Source: Acidimicrobiales bacterium
Lineage (GTDB): Bacteria > Actinomycetota > Acidimicrobiia > Acidimicrobiales > UBA8592
NCBI GenBank assembly: GCA_030740795.1
Contig: JASLWO010000014.1
Coordinates: 1-52,830, forward strand
Length of the DNA: 52,830 nucleotides
Reading direction: 5' to 3'
Of this stretch, positions 36,305-44,360 are shown piece after piece; within the stretch, counting starts at the first letter, position 1; every line of letters starts with the position of its first letter. The notes under the pieces were generated by a model, which had not been told where the DNA came from, ran no database searches, and worked only from the letters and a program-made list of their open reading frames with translations. The position numbers and the translations under genes were made by a program.

Positions 36305-36805
36305 TTAGTCAATGCGGACAAATTCGATTCTTGAGAGCACGGCGGTTTCAATCGTGATCGTCAACGGGTCAACGATCACTTCGGAATATCCTTCGTTTCG
36401 TAAATAAGCAAGTATTGCTGTAGATGGAAGGTCATAGACGATTGCGAGGAGAGGTCTTCCATCAGTGGCGCCGGAACGTGCGAAATGTTCAGCTCGTTCG
36501 CGTTCTAGCGTCCACGACCAGCCAGCAATATTCGCCTGTTGCCCACCTCGGAAAATAGTCACCGTACTGGGAAGACCGATAAGTTTTTTCCTTTCGGGTT
36601 CGGTCATGAAGGAAGCTCTGAGGTTGGGATACCGCGAAAAGATCTCACCTAATGCTTTGTCACGACGCTCGTTTTCGCCATTGAAATAAGACGCGAATTC
36701 TTTGCTAGTTTCCCAAACCGTTCTCCATCGTTCCCAATATGCATCCGGAGGAATGCTCCCATCAGCGAATTCACTCTGGAATGTTTCAAACTCTTCCATG
36801 GTCAT
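36305..36805 (-). CDS. Putative ADP-ribosyltransferase-fold protein
   Basis: The 166-residue protein has the layout of R-S-E type ADP-ribosyltransferases. Arg86 is in VTIFRGG, a SWT motif follows at residues 97-99 with ERAEHFA just after it, and Glu142 lies in GYSEVIVDP. Small phage- and bacteria-encoded proteins with the order RG - SWT - A..FA - E.E.v.P share this pattern. The acidic N-terminal 70 residues are helical. No signal peptide is present, so a cytosolic target is likely. The role as toxin, phage defence factor or regulator is not shown. The assignment is by motif only, and the second Glu of the usual ExE is Ser141 here. Confidence 0.5.
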   Translation of the reverse strand: MTMEEFETFQSEFADGSIPPDAYWERWRTVWETSKEFASYFNGENERRDKALGEIFSRYPNLRASFMTEPERKKLIGLPSTVTIFRGGQQANIAGWSWTLERERAEHFARSGATDGRPLLAIVYDLPSTAILAYLRNEGYSEVIVDPLTITIETAVLSRIEFVRID

Positions 36806-36902
36806 TCATGATAGATAGATTAAACGAGTTTGGCTGGGTGACACTAACATGAGACTTTTGTATTTCCGGAGGCTATTCTCTGAGGGAGGATAGGGGGCAG
36901 TG

Positions 36903-37877
36903 ATGAAAGTCATGTTAACGGGATCAACAGGATTTATCGGAGGGCACTTTCTTAAAGCGATTGTGGAAGCAGGTCACGAAGTCAATCTACTCGTTCGTGA
37001 TGCTGAAAAACTAGACCGAATAAAATCACTACATGGCATAGAAGCCGAGTTGGGGTATGTGGTAGGCGACATGACAGATGAATCCGCCGTAGCGGAAGCT
37101 CTGGAAGGATGTGACGCTTGTGTGCACGCCGCAGCATTCACTAGCCTGGACCCTGCTTTAATGGATCAGGCATTATCTGTGAATGGCCCTGGCGCTCAAT
37201 TGATTTTGGATGCAGCTGTCGCGGCTGGATGTGATCCCGTGATCCATGTATCAACGATGTCTGTTATTTTTCCACCGACCGGTGACAAATTATCAGGAGA
37301 TGATCCTGTTCAAGGTGGCGGAAATCCTTACAATGCATCTAAAGCTATCGCTGAAGAATACGCACGGTCGATGCAAGCGAAGGGAGATCCCGTAAAGATC
37401 ATCTACCCAGCTGGAGTGACAGGACCTACAGATTTAGGACTCAATGTTCTTGCTGCAAATCTTGCGCCAGCGTTACAGAGTGAAATCATGATGAGTCTTG
37501 CTAGTGGCGGATGGTGCCTTGTCGACGTACGTGATTTAGCTACTGCCGTTACGGGTCTGCTTTCACCTGGCTCTGGTCCGAAACGCTATGTAGCTGCGGG
37601 GACTTTCATGGATTGGGAAGAATTCCATGCGGTAATAACTGAAGTTACCGGTCGCGACCGGGCTTTAATTCCCACGCCACGTGAAGCTCTTGAACAGATG
37701 GTTGATGCTGAAGCTGTGGAAATAATGCTGGGTATAGTCCCTGGGGAAGACGAGGGTATTCTCATTGAGAGCGGATTGGGTTCATGGAGGCCCGTTGAGG
37801 AGACACTCAAAGATACAATCTCATGGCTTATAGAAGAAGGCCATCTTGCCCAAGAATGGGCTCCGGATTGTTCGTAA
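36903..37877 (+). CDS. NAD-dependent epimerase/dehydratase family protein (extended SDR)
   Basis: This is an extended short-chain dehydrogenase of 324 residues. The N-terminal cofactor motif TGSTGFIGGHFL is followed by VVGDMTD and CVHAAAFTSL. The active-site Tyr and Lys occur in YNASKAIAEEYA and a serine lies in VIHVSTMSVI. This group includes dihydroflavonol-reductase-like and 3-beta-hydroxysteroid-dehydrogenase-like enzymes acting on small alcohols. The substrate is unknown. The ATG at 36903 is preferred over the GTG one codon upstream, with AGGGGG five bases before it. The stop abuts that of the converging gene. Confidence 0.85.
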   Translation: MKVMLTGSTGFIGGHFLKAIVEAGHEVNLLVRDAEKLDRIKSLHGIEAELGYVVGDMTDESAVAEALEGCDACVHAAAFTSLDPALMDQALSVNGPGAQLILDAAVAAGCDPVIHVSTMSVIFPPTGDKLSGDDPVQGGGNPYNASKAIAEEYARSMQAKGDPVKIIYPAGVTGPTDLGLNVLAANLAPALQSEIMMSLASGGWCLVDVRDLATAVTGLLSPGSGPKRYVAAGTFMDWEEFHAVITEVTGRDRALIPTPREALEQMVDAEAVEIMLGIVPGEDEGILIESGLGSWRPVEETLKDTISWLIEEGHLAQEWAPDCS

Positions 37878-39578
37878 CTACGACAGGATCGTAACCGTAC
37901 CCGTATCTCCGTTTACTCTAATTTCAGCTCCGTCGGGGATGCGGCTGGTTGCACCTGTTGCTGAAACAACACATGGGATACCTAATTCTCTACTAACAAT
38001 GACTGCGTGACTCATTGTCGCCCCGACATCTACTACCACGGCACTAGCGGGCACAAACAAGGGAGTCCAAGACGGATCCGTAATCGGTGCTACAAGTATG
38101 TCACCTGGTTCTAAGTTCCCTGGGTTTGTTGGGTCAAGGATTATTCGGGCGCGGCCGGTAACAACTCCAGCGCTACCACCCATTCCTTGGATTACTTTTC
38201 GATTTGGTAGTGCAGCAGTTTCTCCAACCCATTCCACTTCGTTAGGCACCTCTCCGGCGAACCAGAAAGGAGGATTTAGGTCAAACAGTTCAAGATATTC
38301 GTTTTCACGTGAAGCAGCTTCTTCAGACATTCCATTTTCTATTGCTGTTTCAAGATCCTTGTCCTGAAGCATGAAAATATGGGATTGTTTTTCAAGCTTT
38401 CCAACTTCCGCAAGTCTCTTCCCGAGTTCCAAGGCTGCCAAACGAACTTCATGGACAACTTTGACAATAATGGTTTTCGCCTGTTCTCTTGCAGGAATAA
38501 ATACGGAGCTCGATGTGCTCGCTATTTCTAGGGTTCCAACAGCTGTTTCGTCTGCTTGGACCATGTTTCGCAATTCGTTTAACGCGTCAACAGAACGGTT
38601 TCGTGCTTCGCTATGGCGGTTTCGAGGATCGTGGTCGCCGGATGCAAGACGCATGCGATCAATGATCGCAAGTACGAGTTCAGGATGGGTTTGCCAAGTT
38701 TGTGAACGTAACTCCCATTCGTTTGGCCCTCGACTACCAAATTCTTTAAGGAAGGCAACGAATCCTTCATCAAATTCGCTATTTGCGATTGAATCAATTC
38801 GTGTCTGGAGATCTTCAAGACCTTCATCAAAAGCGTTGGTGAGCTCATGAGAAGAATTCACTATCCTACTTAAGTCCCACATGGCAAAACTAGGTGCTGC
38901 CGAAGCAACTGCTCCTAACCCTCCCGCAATACGTAAATCCAAACCCGGCTTTCCCAATCCAAGAGCCAAACCAGTTATTGCACCCATTGTTACCGACGCT
39001 GCAGCGCTGACTTCGCTATGAATCGAGAATATTCGGGCAAACAACGGCATCATGTCACGCATTCTTTGGATCAAAGCTTCATCTGAAATCGCTGAAAGGT
39101 CCGGCCGTTCTGAAACAATTGTTTCTACGATTTCCGTTAATTCATCAATGATTGGGAAATCAGTTGCTGTCATCCAGGAGAACATTAGGGTGTCTACTCT
39201 AGAACAAATTTCTGGGTCCTGATCTTTTTCTCGGGGGGTATAAGCCGGGAGAGCAGAGGAACTTCCAAAGAAACCCATGTCAACCATTTCAGGGGTCATT
39301 CCTGAGGATCGCGCCCCCATTAATCTTGCGACTGAAAGGTTCAAGTACATATATCCGCCGAAAATTTCAAACATTAATTTGTTTCCTGGGTCTATCTCAT
39401 CAAGGTCAATAGTGAATCTAGACATAAAGTCTCGGATTCCTACATCACCAGCTCCATGCCAAGTGTGGTCCGCTGTAAGGGGCGAAACTGGGTCGGGGAA
39501 TACCTCGCCCACGTTGCCTCTTGTGTAAATAGGAAAAGATTTAGATGGAGTGTCATCTATAAACCACCCAACAGCCAT
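37878..39578 (-). CDS. PEP-synthase-like protein with phosphohistidine domain but no ATP-grasp domain
   Basis: The C-terminal 90 residues are a PEP-utilising swivelling domain: GGSAGVVTGRARI, GDILVAPITDPSWTPLF, and the phosphohistidine His524 in GATMSHAVIVSRELGIP. Residues 1-420 resemble the central helical part of rifampin phosphotransferase and related PEP-synthase-like enzymes. What is missing is the N-terminal ATP-grasp domain that normally phosphorylates the histidine. The 566-residue frame has an ordinary start (MAVGWFIDD) behind a strong ribosome binding site (GAGGGGG), so it is not truncated by frameshift. It may work with a separate ATP-binding subunit, or not as a kinase. Such a subunit is not in the window. 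Confidence 0.8.
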   Translation of the reverse strand: MAVGWFIDDTPSKSFPIYTRGNVGEVFPDPVSPLTADHTWHGAGDVGIRDFMSRFTIDLDEIDPGNKLMFEIFGGYMYLNLSVARLMGARSSGMTPEMVDMGFFGSSSALPAYTPREKDQDPEICSRVDTLMFSWMTATDFPIIDELTEIVETIVSERPDLSAISDEALIQRMRDMMPLFARIFSIHSEVSAAASVTMGAITGLALGLGKPGLDLRIAGGLGAVASAAPSFAMWDLSRIVNSSHELTNAFDEGLEDLQTRIDSIANSEFDEGFVAFLKEFGSRGPNEWELRSQTWQTHPELVLAIIDRMRLASGDHDPRNRHSEARNRSVDALNELRNMVQADETAVGTLEIASTSSSVFIPAREQAKTIIVKVVHEVRLAALELGKRLAEVGKLEKQSHIFMLQDKDLETAIENGMSEEAASRENEYLELFDLNPPFWFAGEVPNEVEWVGETAALPNRKVIQGMGGSAGVVTGRARIILDPTNPGNLEPGDILVAPITDPSWTPLFVPASAVVVDVGATMSHAVIVSRELGIPCVVSATGATSRIPDGAEIRVNGDTGTVTILS

Positions 39579-39734
39579 GTTGCCCCCTCTTCAGTAGATT
39601 GTTAGATTTTGGCAGTTCAATTAGAATTTTGCGAATTTGGCACAGTTGTTAGCCTTCTCTATACATTTTCTTAGAATATTTACCGGACGGAAGTTAAGGA
39701 TTAGACATACGAGCTTCTACATTTAGGAGAAGTG

Positions 39735-39740
39735 TAAACT
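39735..39740 (+). promoter_or_regulatory. Candidate -10 box of a leaderless oxygenase transcript
   Basis: TAAACT lies six bases before the ATG at 39747. An AGGAGA sequence also occurs about 16 bases before the ATG but is too distant to act as a normal ribosome binding site. Confidence 0.4.
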
Positions 39741-39746
39741 GTTGTC

Positions 39747-40646
39747 ATGAGTAACGAATCTCTGAAAATTCACACAGTTAATTACAGCAACGTAAAATCT
39801 AGAAAAGCAAAAGTGCGGAAAGTGGAAATTGACCTAATGCACAAAGCTTGCGTACAGTCAGGGTTTTTCTTACTGGTAAATCACGGATTGGAAAAACAGA
39901 TTGGCGAACTGTTCGATTACGCTCGGAGGTTTTTCTCATTACCTCAAGAAGAAAAAGAAAGAATGCCAAGGCACGACAGGTACGGTTATGTGCCCAATGT
40001 TGAAACGGCAATAAATGCTGAGCGACAAACAGGAAAGGCAGAATTCTTTGATTTAGGGCTAGGCGATGAGATTGAAGTAGCGGAGTTAGGGGATTGGAAG
40101 GAATCAATTCGTTGTTACCAAATGGATGGGATCGCTGTTGCCTCGGAGTTACTTAAAGCGCTTGGGGCACGACTTGGGGTTTCAAATTTTTTTTTCACCG
40201 AGAAATTAATAAATCCACAATGCCGGTTACGTTTCCTGCACTACAAAAAAAACGGTCCTAGGAAAGAACACCCGTTGTCACCCCATACTGATTATGGGCT
40301 TATTACGTTATTGGCAACCGATGGGGTTCCCGGTTTGGAAATTCTAGGAAAGGATAACAGTTGGTTCCCTGTCGTAGCTCCGGAAAGTTCTTTAGTTGTG
40401 AATCTAGGAGATATGCTCGCTCGCTGGACCAACGACCGGTACTGCTCCACTCCACATAGGGCAAGAACTCCTGATGTGAAGTCTCGATATTCAATACCTT
40501 TTTTCATTAACCCAGATCCTGAGTCAGTGATAGAGCCAATTGAAAGTTGTGTAACTCGGGAAAACCCAACCCGTTACAAACCAATTACCGCTGGGGTCTA
40601 CCTTGCTGCGCGAATCGATGGGGATGATGAACCTTACATTGAGTAG
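39747..40646 (+). CDS. 2-oxoglutarate/Fe(II)-dependent oxygenase, isopenicillin-N-synthase-like
   Basis: This is a cytosolic non-haem iron oxygenase of 299 residues. The N-terminal DIOX region (HKACVQSGFFLLVNHG, FFSLPQEEK) and the iron facial triad are clear: His180 and Asp182 in SPHTDYGLITLL and His237 in STPHRAR. Arg247 and Ser249 (RYSIPFF) bind the 2-oxoglutarate carboxylate. The substrate is unknown; relatives oxidise amino-acid derivatives, hormones and small metabolites. It is transcribed towards a minus-strand operon that encodes further iron enzymes; the stops are 20 bases apart. Confidence 0.9.
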   Translation: MSNESLKIHTVNYSNVKSRKAKVRKVEIDLMHKACVQSGFFLLVNHGLEKQIGELFDYARRFFSLPQEEKERMPRHDRYGYVPNVETAINAERQTGKAEFFDLGLGDEIEVAELGDWKESIRCYQMDGIAVASELLKALGARLGVSNFFFTEKLINPQCRLRFLHYKKNGPRKEHPLSPHTDYGLITLLATDGVPGLEILGKDNSWFPVVAPESSLVVNLGDMLARWTNDRYCSTPHRARTPDVKSRYSIPFFINPDPESVIEPIESCVTRENPTRYKPITAGVYLAARIDGDDEPYIE

Positions 40647-40665
40647 AAAATGTTCTGCATAGATT

Positions 40666-42075
40666 TCAAATTTTATGGAAATTGCTCTGAATAATTCCTT
40701 TGCGAGTGGAACATGTGTAGTGGTTGAGATCGTCCTTTGCAGGGTTCCGTATAGCTTCTCCAGAGCGTAAATCAAACCGCCCGTTGTGTTTGGGGCATTC
40801 AATAGTTGTACCGTTTAGTACCCCATCAGATAGAAAGGCTTCGCCGTGAGTGCAAAGCCCATCACTTAGGATCACTTCTTCTTTTGAGAGGCGACATAGA
40901 AGGTAGGTTCGCGAAGCATGCTCAATTCGTCTCATGGACCCAACAGGCAGGTCTTCTAATTTGGTTAAAGCATGATCGCCCTTAAAGTTCAGTTTTTCTG
41001 GGATGAGTATGGAATCTGAGTTTTGGATGCTAGAAGGAACGTTGGGAATATTTCTCGAAGTGATTTCCTCAGTAATGTCTGAACTTTGTTTTCGCATTAT
41101 TGAAATAATTTCACGATACGCATGCCAGCAAGAAGGGGATGGGGTAGGTAAGTAAGGTGCTAATTCGTCATTCAATAAGGGCAAAGCGTAGTAGGGGACT
41201 TCAGGGAATAGATGATGTTCTAAATGATAATTCATGTTCGAGTAAAGGAATCCAAAAATCGGATTCATTAGGACAGTGCGAGTGTTTTTTCTGTGGTCTA
41301 AGACGTTCTCCTGCAGGCCGGCGTGTTGGGTTAAACCAAAGAATATAAACAGCCATGCCCCATAAATTGTAGGTAACCCAATAAATACAATTGGGAAGAT
41401 AGACCAAAAAGTCAAGGAAAGCATTAACGAGCCTAGATTGATGCAAAGGAAAACCCTTGCCTCCCAAAAGACTTTCCGGAATTCTGATTCGGGAACATAA
41501 CTAGCTACTTGACTGTCAATGTTTCCAAAGGCGTGCCTAATTACCCTGATGAGTAGTTTCGGGCCATTTACCAGATGTGAAAATGTTAGAGGGAGAAACC
41601 AGATCTTTGAAGGCCTTTGATAAGCAATTTCATAATCTCGACCAATGATTATTGTGTCAGTGTGGTGCCGGTAGTGAGACCATCTCCAGACAGTCGGTTC
41701 TCTCCAAAGCATGAAAGAAGCCAAATAGTAAACAATCGTGTTAAGAAACGGTGAACGGAATGCGGTTCCGTGACTGCATTCATGCCATCGCGAATCAGAA
41801 GCTCCACCATACAAACCACCATAGGTGAGGAGCAGAACCGGAGACCACCATGACAGCCAGGTCTTGTAAAGCAAATATCCCATCAGAACAATAAGGGAAA
41901 GCCAGAGGGCGGTATCGCCGAAAGCTCGAGCATTGCTTCGCTTGGTTAATTCTTCAAGTCTTTGTCGCTGGATTGGAGGTCGCCACCAAACAGCGTTCAC
42001 AAGGCCAGAATCAACGGCTAAAGAACATTCTGGTCCATCAAGACGGTAATTCCGGAAATGCTGTTTATGACCCAT
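40666..42075 (-). CDS. Membrane fatty-acid-desaturase-type oxygenase fused to a Rieske ferredoxin (MocD-MocE-like)
   Basis: Residues 1-330 form a membrane di-iron oxygenase with the three histidine boxes HECSH (98-102), HYRHH (134-138) and HLEHH (284-288), between hydrophobic segments. Residues 360-469 form a Rieske [2Fe-2S] domain with ligands Cys408, His410, Cys427 and His430. The N-half resembles MocD of rhizopine catabolism, which pairs with the separate ferredoxin MocE; here the two seem joined in one chain, so the electron donor is built in. The substrate is unknown, but hydroxylation or O-demethylation is plausible. The start overlaps the end of the upstream hydrolase gene by 11 bases; it is the last gene of a four-gene operon. 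Confidence 0.85.
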   Translation of the reverse strand: MGHKQHFRNYRLDGPECSLAVDSGLVNAVWWRPPIQRQRLEELTKRSNARAFGDTALWLSLIVLMGYLLYKTWLSWWSPVLLLTYGGLYGGASDSRWHECSHGTAFRSPFLNTIVYYLASFMLWREPTVWRWSHYRHHTDTIIIGRDYEIAYQRPSKIWFLPLTFSHLVNGPKLLIRVIRHAFGNIDSQVASYVPESEFRKVFWEARVFLCINLGSLMLSLTFWSIFPIVFIGLPTIYGAWLFIFFGLTQHAGLQENVLDHRKNTRTVLMNPIFGFLYSNMNYHLEHHLFPEVPYYALPLLNDELAPYLPTPSPSCWHAYREIISIMRKQSSDITEEITSRNIPNVPSSIQNSDSILIPEKLNFKGDHALTKLEDLPVGSMRRIEHASRTYLLCRLSKEEVILSDGLCTHGEAFLSDGVLNGTTIECPKHNGRFDLRSGEAIRNPAKDDLNHYTCSTRKGIIQSNFHKI

Positions 42076-43249
42076 GTTCAGATGGGTGAGTTGAGAGGAA
42101 ATCGATCAGTGCGGCATTGAGTTCCGTTGAAGCCACCTCGGTGACCCAGTGATTGATTCCTTCAAAAACTTCAAAACGGTATTCGCCTGACACGTATTCT
42201 GCGGTTAATTCAGCTCCTTGTTTGCCCAGAGCGGTGTCTTCAGTGCTCCACACGTACATAGTCGGAACGTTAATGTCTGGGGTGTCGGTTCGACGTCCAG
42301 TATCTTGATTTATTTCCGGATAGAAATCTTTGGCTCGATACCAATTCAATGCTGCTCCTAAAGCTTCGGGGTTTCCAAGAACTTCAAAGTACGGCTCTAT
42401 TTCGTTTTGCGAAAGATTGGCTGATTCGTAGATGCTTCTGAGTAACTCTCCGTCATTAGCGAGGAACGCATTTTCTGATTCGAGTTCTTTAAAAAAGTCG
42501 ATATAAGAACTCATTTCTGCTTGGATTCCGGATGGGTCCGCTAACGCAATTGCGAATGCCTCTGGGTGGGGTACCGAGATAGGAGTTAAAGTAATGAGTT
42601 TCTCTGGATGGGTTCCCCCGTATGCCCACGCTATTAATGCCCCCCAGTCATGGCCCACTAGATGAAACCGTGACCAGTTCAGCGCACTGGCGATTAGGTC
42701 AATATCTTCAACTAGGAGATCTGCTGAATAGTTTTCAATACCGATGGGTCTAGCAAGAGGGGAGTATCCGCGCTGGTTGGGGGCAAAGACGAGAAAACCA
42801 GCGTCAGCTAAAGCGATGATTTGTGATCGATACTGGTAATTTGTGGAAGGAAATCCATGTAGCAACATGATAGGCGTTCCATCTTCTGGCCCAGCAAGCA
42901 GAGCATTAAATGTCATTTCCCCTATGTCAATAACGACCTGTTGAATCCCAGTCCCTCTCAGTTCTCGTGTAAGGGAGGTTCCGCTTTCATCTAAGAATCT
43001 CATATTTTTCATCCAAATTAATTCATCTGAAGACTCCGATGAATCTTCAAGGTGAGTCCCTGCGACGGCACTGCCCATACCTACATTACCTTCACCATCT
43101 TGCAGGTGAGATGATTGATCCGATAACTCCTCTGCACCATTTTCAGATACTTCTTGACTGTAGTTGGAACATGATGTGAGCCCGACTGCTAAAACGACGA
43201 TCAAAACAAAGAATCTAGAGAAAGCCCATTTGAAAGTTGCTAGACGCAT
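42065..43249 (-). CDS. Exported alpha/beta hydrolase lipoprotein (epoxide hydrolase/haloalkane dehalogenase-like)
   Basis: A signal peptide of about 26 residues ends with the lipobox GLTSC (Cys27), so the enzyme should be anchored outside the membrane. After an acidic linker comes an alpha/beta hydrolase with the oxyanion motif LHGFPSTNYQYRSQ, the aspartate nucleophile in VGHDWGALIAWAYGG and a late His in INHWVTEV. An aspartate nucleophile is typical of epoxide hydrolases and haloalkane dehalogenases. The frame is open further upstream to 43429, but that part overlaps the HD gene; the ATG at 43249 directly starts the signal peptide. The gene sits between the HD and desaturase-Rieske genes. 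Confidence 0.86.
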   Translation of the reverse strand: MRLATFKWAFSRFFVLIVVLAVGLTSCSNYSQEVSENGAEELSDQSSHLQDGEGNVGMGSAVAGTHLEDSSESSDELIWMKNMRFLDESGTSLTRELRGTGIQQVVIDIGEMTFNALLAGPEDGTPIMLLHGFPSTNYQYRSQIIALADAGFLVFAPNQRGYSPLARPIGIENYSADLLVEDIDLIASALNWSRFHLVGHDWGALIAWAYGGTHPEKLITLTPISVPHPEAFAIALADPSGIQAEMSSYIDFFKELESENAFLANDGELLRSIYESANLSQNEIEPYFEVLGNPEALGAALNWYRAKDFYPEINQDTGRRTDTPDINVPTMYVWSTEDTALGKQGAELTAEYVSGEYRFEVFEGINHWVTEVASTELNAALIDFLSTHPSEHGS

Positions 43250-43262
43250 TTCCGGTGAGTTA

Positions 43263-43826
43263 TTAAGGGGTTTCCCCAAAGAATTCTTCGATGAGAGGAA
43301 CGTAATACTCCAAAGAGTTAGATCTATAATTGGTGTCAAATGCAGGGGCATCATAGAGGGCACAGAACTCTTCACAACGCCCGTAAAATTCGTTGTCAGC
43401 AAATTCGTCGCGCGCGTTTCGATCGCCACCTAGGTAATGCCAAAAGTAGTAACCCTGAAATATTCCATGATGTTGAACCATCCAATGGTTGGCTTCAGAA
43501 ACAAATGGTTTTAAGATCGCAGCGGCTAAATCTGGGTGGTTGTGAGGAGTTAAAATATCTCCAATGTCATGAATCAGTGCGCAGATAATGTATTCGTCGT
43601 CGCGCCCGTCTTTCTCGGCCCGTGTCGCTGTTTGGAGGCTGTGTTCTAAACGATCAACAGGGAATCCACCATAGTCATCACGCAAATATTCAAGTTGTTG
43701 CATGATCTTGCCAGGAAGAGCAGTCGTCAAAGAACCACGTTGGGACATTATGAGAGCCCAATCCTCTTCGGTTGATTCTTGAAAAGATGAAAATGCTGCC
43801 CGTTTTACAGTTGATTCCTTACTCAC
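43263..43826 (-). CDS. HD-domain oxygenase-like protein (PhnZ/MIOX type)
   Basis: This 187-residue HD protein has the pattern of the mixed-valence di-iron oxygenases PhnZ and myo-inositol oxygenase. Likely ligands are His62 in RLEHSLQ, His86-Asp87 in ALIHDIGD, histidines near 95-97, His119-His120 in WMVQHHG and a late Asp near 159. PhnZ has the very similar QLEHSLQ...ALLHDLG. These enzymes cleave C-C or C-P bonds with oxygen, but the protein could also be an HD phosphohydrolase. The GTG start at 43826 has AAGGGGAAG upstream. The lipoprotein hydrolase gene follows 13 bases after the stop. Confidence 0.78.
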   Translation of the reverse strand: MSKESTVKRAAFSSFQESTEEDWALIMSQRGSLTTALPGKIMQQLEYLRDDYGGFPVDRLEHSLQTATRAEKDGRDDEYIICALIHDIGDILTPHNHPDLAAAILKPFVSEANHWMVQHHGIFQGYYFWHYLGGDRNARDEFADNEFYGRCEEFCALYDAPAFDTNYRSNSLEYYVPLIEEFFGETP

Positions 43827-43859
43827 AACTTCCCCTTAAGATAAGAATTTGTCTAGTTT

Positions 43860-44279
43860 CTAAGACTTTTTCGGATCAGGAACACCAGAGCGCGTACCCT
43901 CATGATGTTCCACGAATTCGATTAGATATCCGTCAAAGTCCTTAACGAAAGCGACTGTTACAGGCCACCTTTCTAACTCCTCTGGTTCCATAACCGATTC
44001 GCAACCAGCTTCAATGGCTCGATTATATAATCTTTGGCAGTCTGACGTATTTACATAAAGTTTCCACATCGCTGTTCCCATATCTATGGGATCTTTATTA
44101 TCTAGATGTTGGGCTAACTGAATGCGCGAACCGCCTTCCTTAGCTTGAAGCACAGCTTCAAGAACGCCAGGTATTTCTGTTCTATGTTGAAGCGGCAGTT
44201 CGCACACTCCCTCCCAGAATTCAAGCGATTTGTCAATATCGGCTACGTTTATGCAAAATTGTCCAAGAATCTGTGTCAT
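43860..44279 (-). CDS. VOC (glyoxalase/extradiol dioxygenase fold) protein
   Basis: This 139-residue protein carries two beta-alpha-beta-beta-beta units of the vicinal-oxygen-chelate fold: QFCINVADIDKSLEFWEGV at the start, and TAMWKLYVNTSDCQRLYNRA with FVKDFDGYLIEFVEH at the end. Glu in LIEFVE is a probable metal ligand. Family members include glyoxalase I, methylmalonyl-CoA epimerase and ring-cleaving dioxygenases, and the exact role is not visible. The ATG has GGAGGGG upstream. It is the first gene of the operon that continues with the HD protein (33-base gap), the lipoprotein hydrolase and the desaturase-Rieske fusion. Confidence 0.86.
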   Translation of the reverse strand: MTQILGQFCINVADIDKSLEFWEGVCELPLQHRTEIPGVLEAVLQAKEGGSRIQLAQHLDNKDPIDMGTAMWKLYVNTSDCQRLYNRAIEAGCESVMEPEELERWPVTVAFVKDFDGYLIEFVEHHEGTRSGVPDPKKS

Positions 44280-44360
44280 TACCCCTCCACGTCTTTAGAT
44301 CGTTAACCAACTCTACATTGACAAGACGTTTCGGATCAATCACGAAACAACCCAATTTCC

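Noticed and set aside
38371-38850. 159-codon plus-strand open frame inside the PEP-synthase-like gene
   Set aside because: Ser/Arg-rich antisense shadow without similarity to any family; the minus-strand gene has clear motifs across this part.
43250-43429. 60-codon N-terminal extension of the lipoprotein hydrolase
   Set aside because: It overlaps the end of the HD gene and would bury the signal peptide. The ATG at 43249 begins a normal lipoprotein signal.
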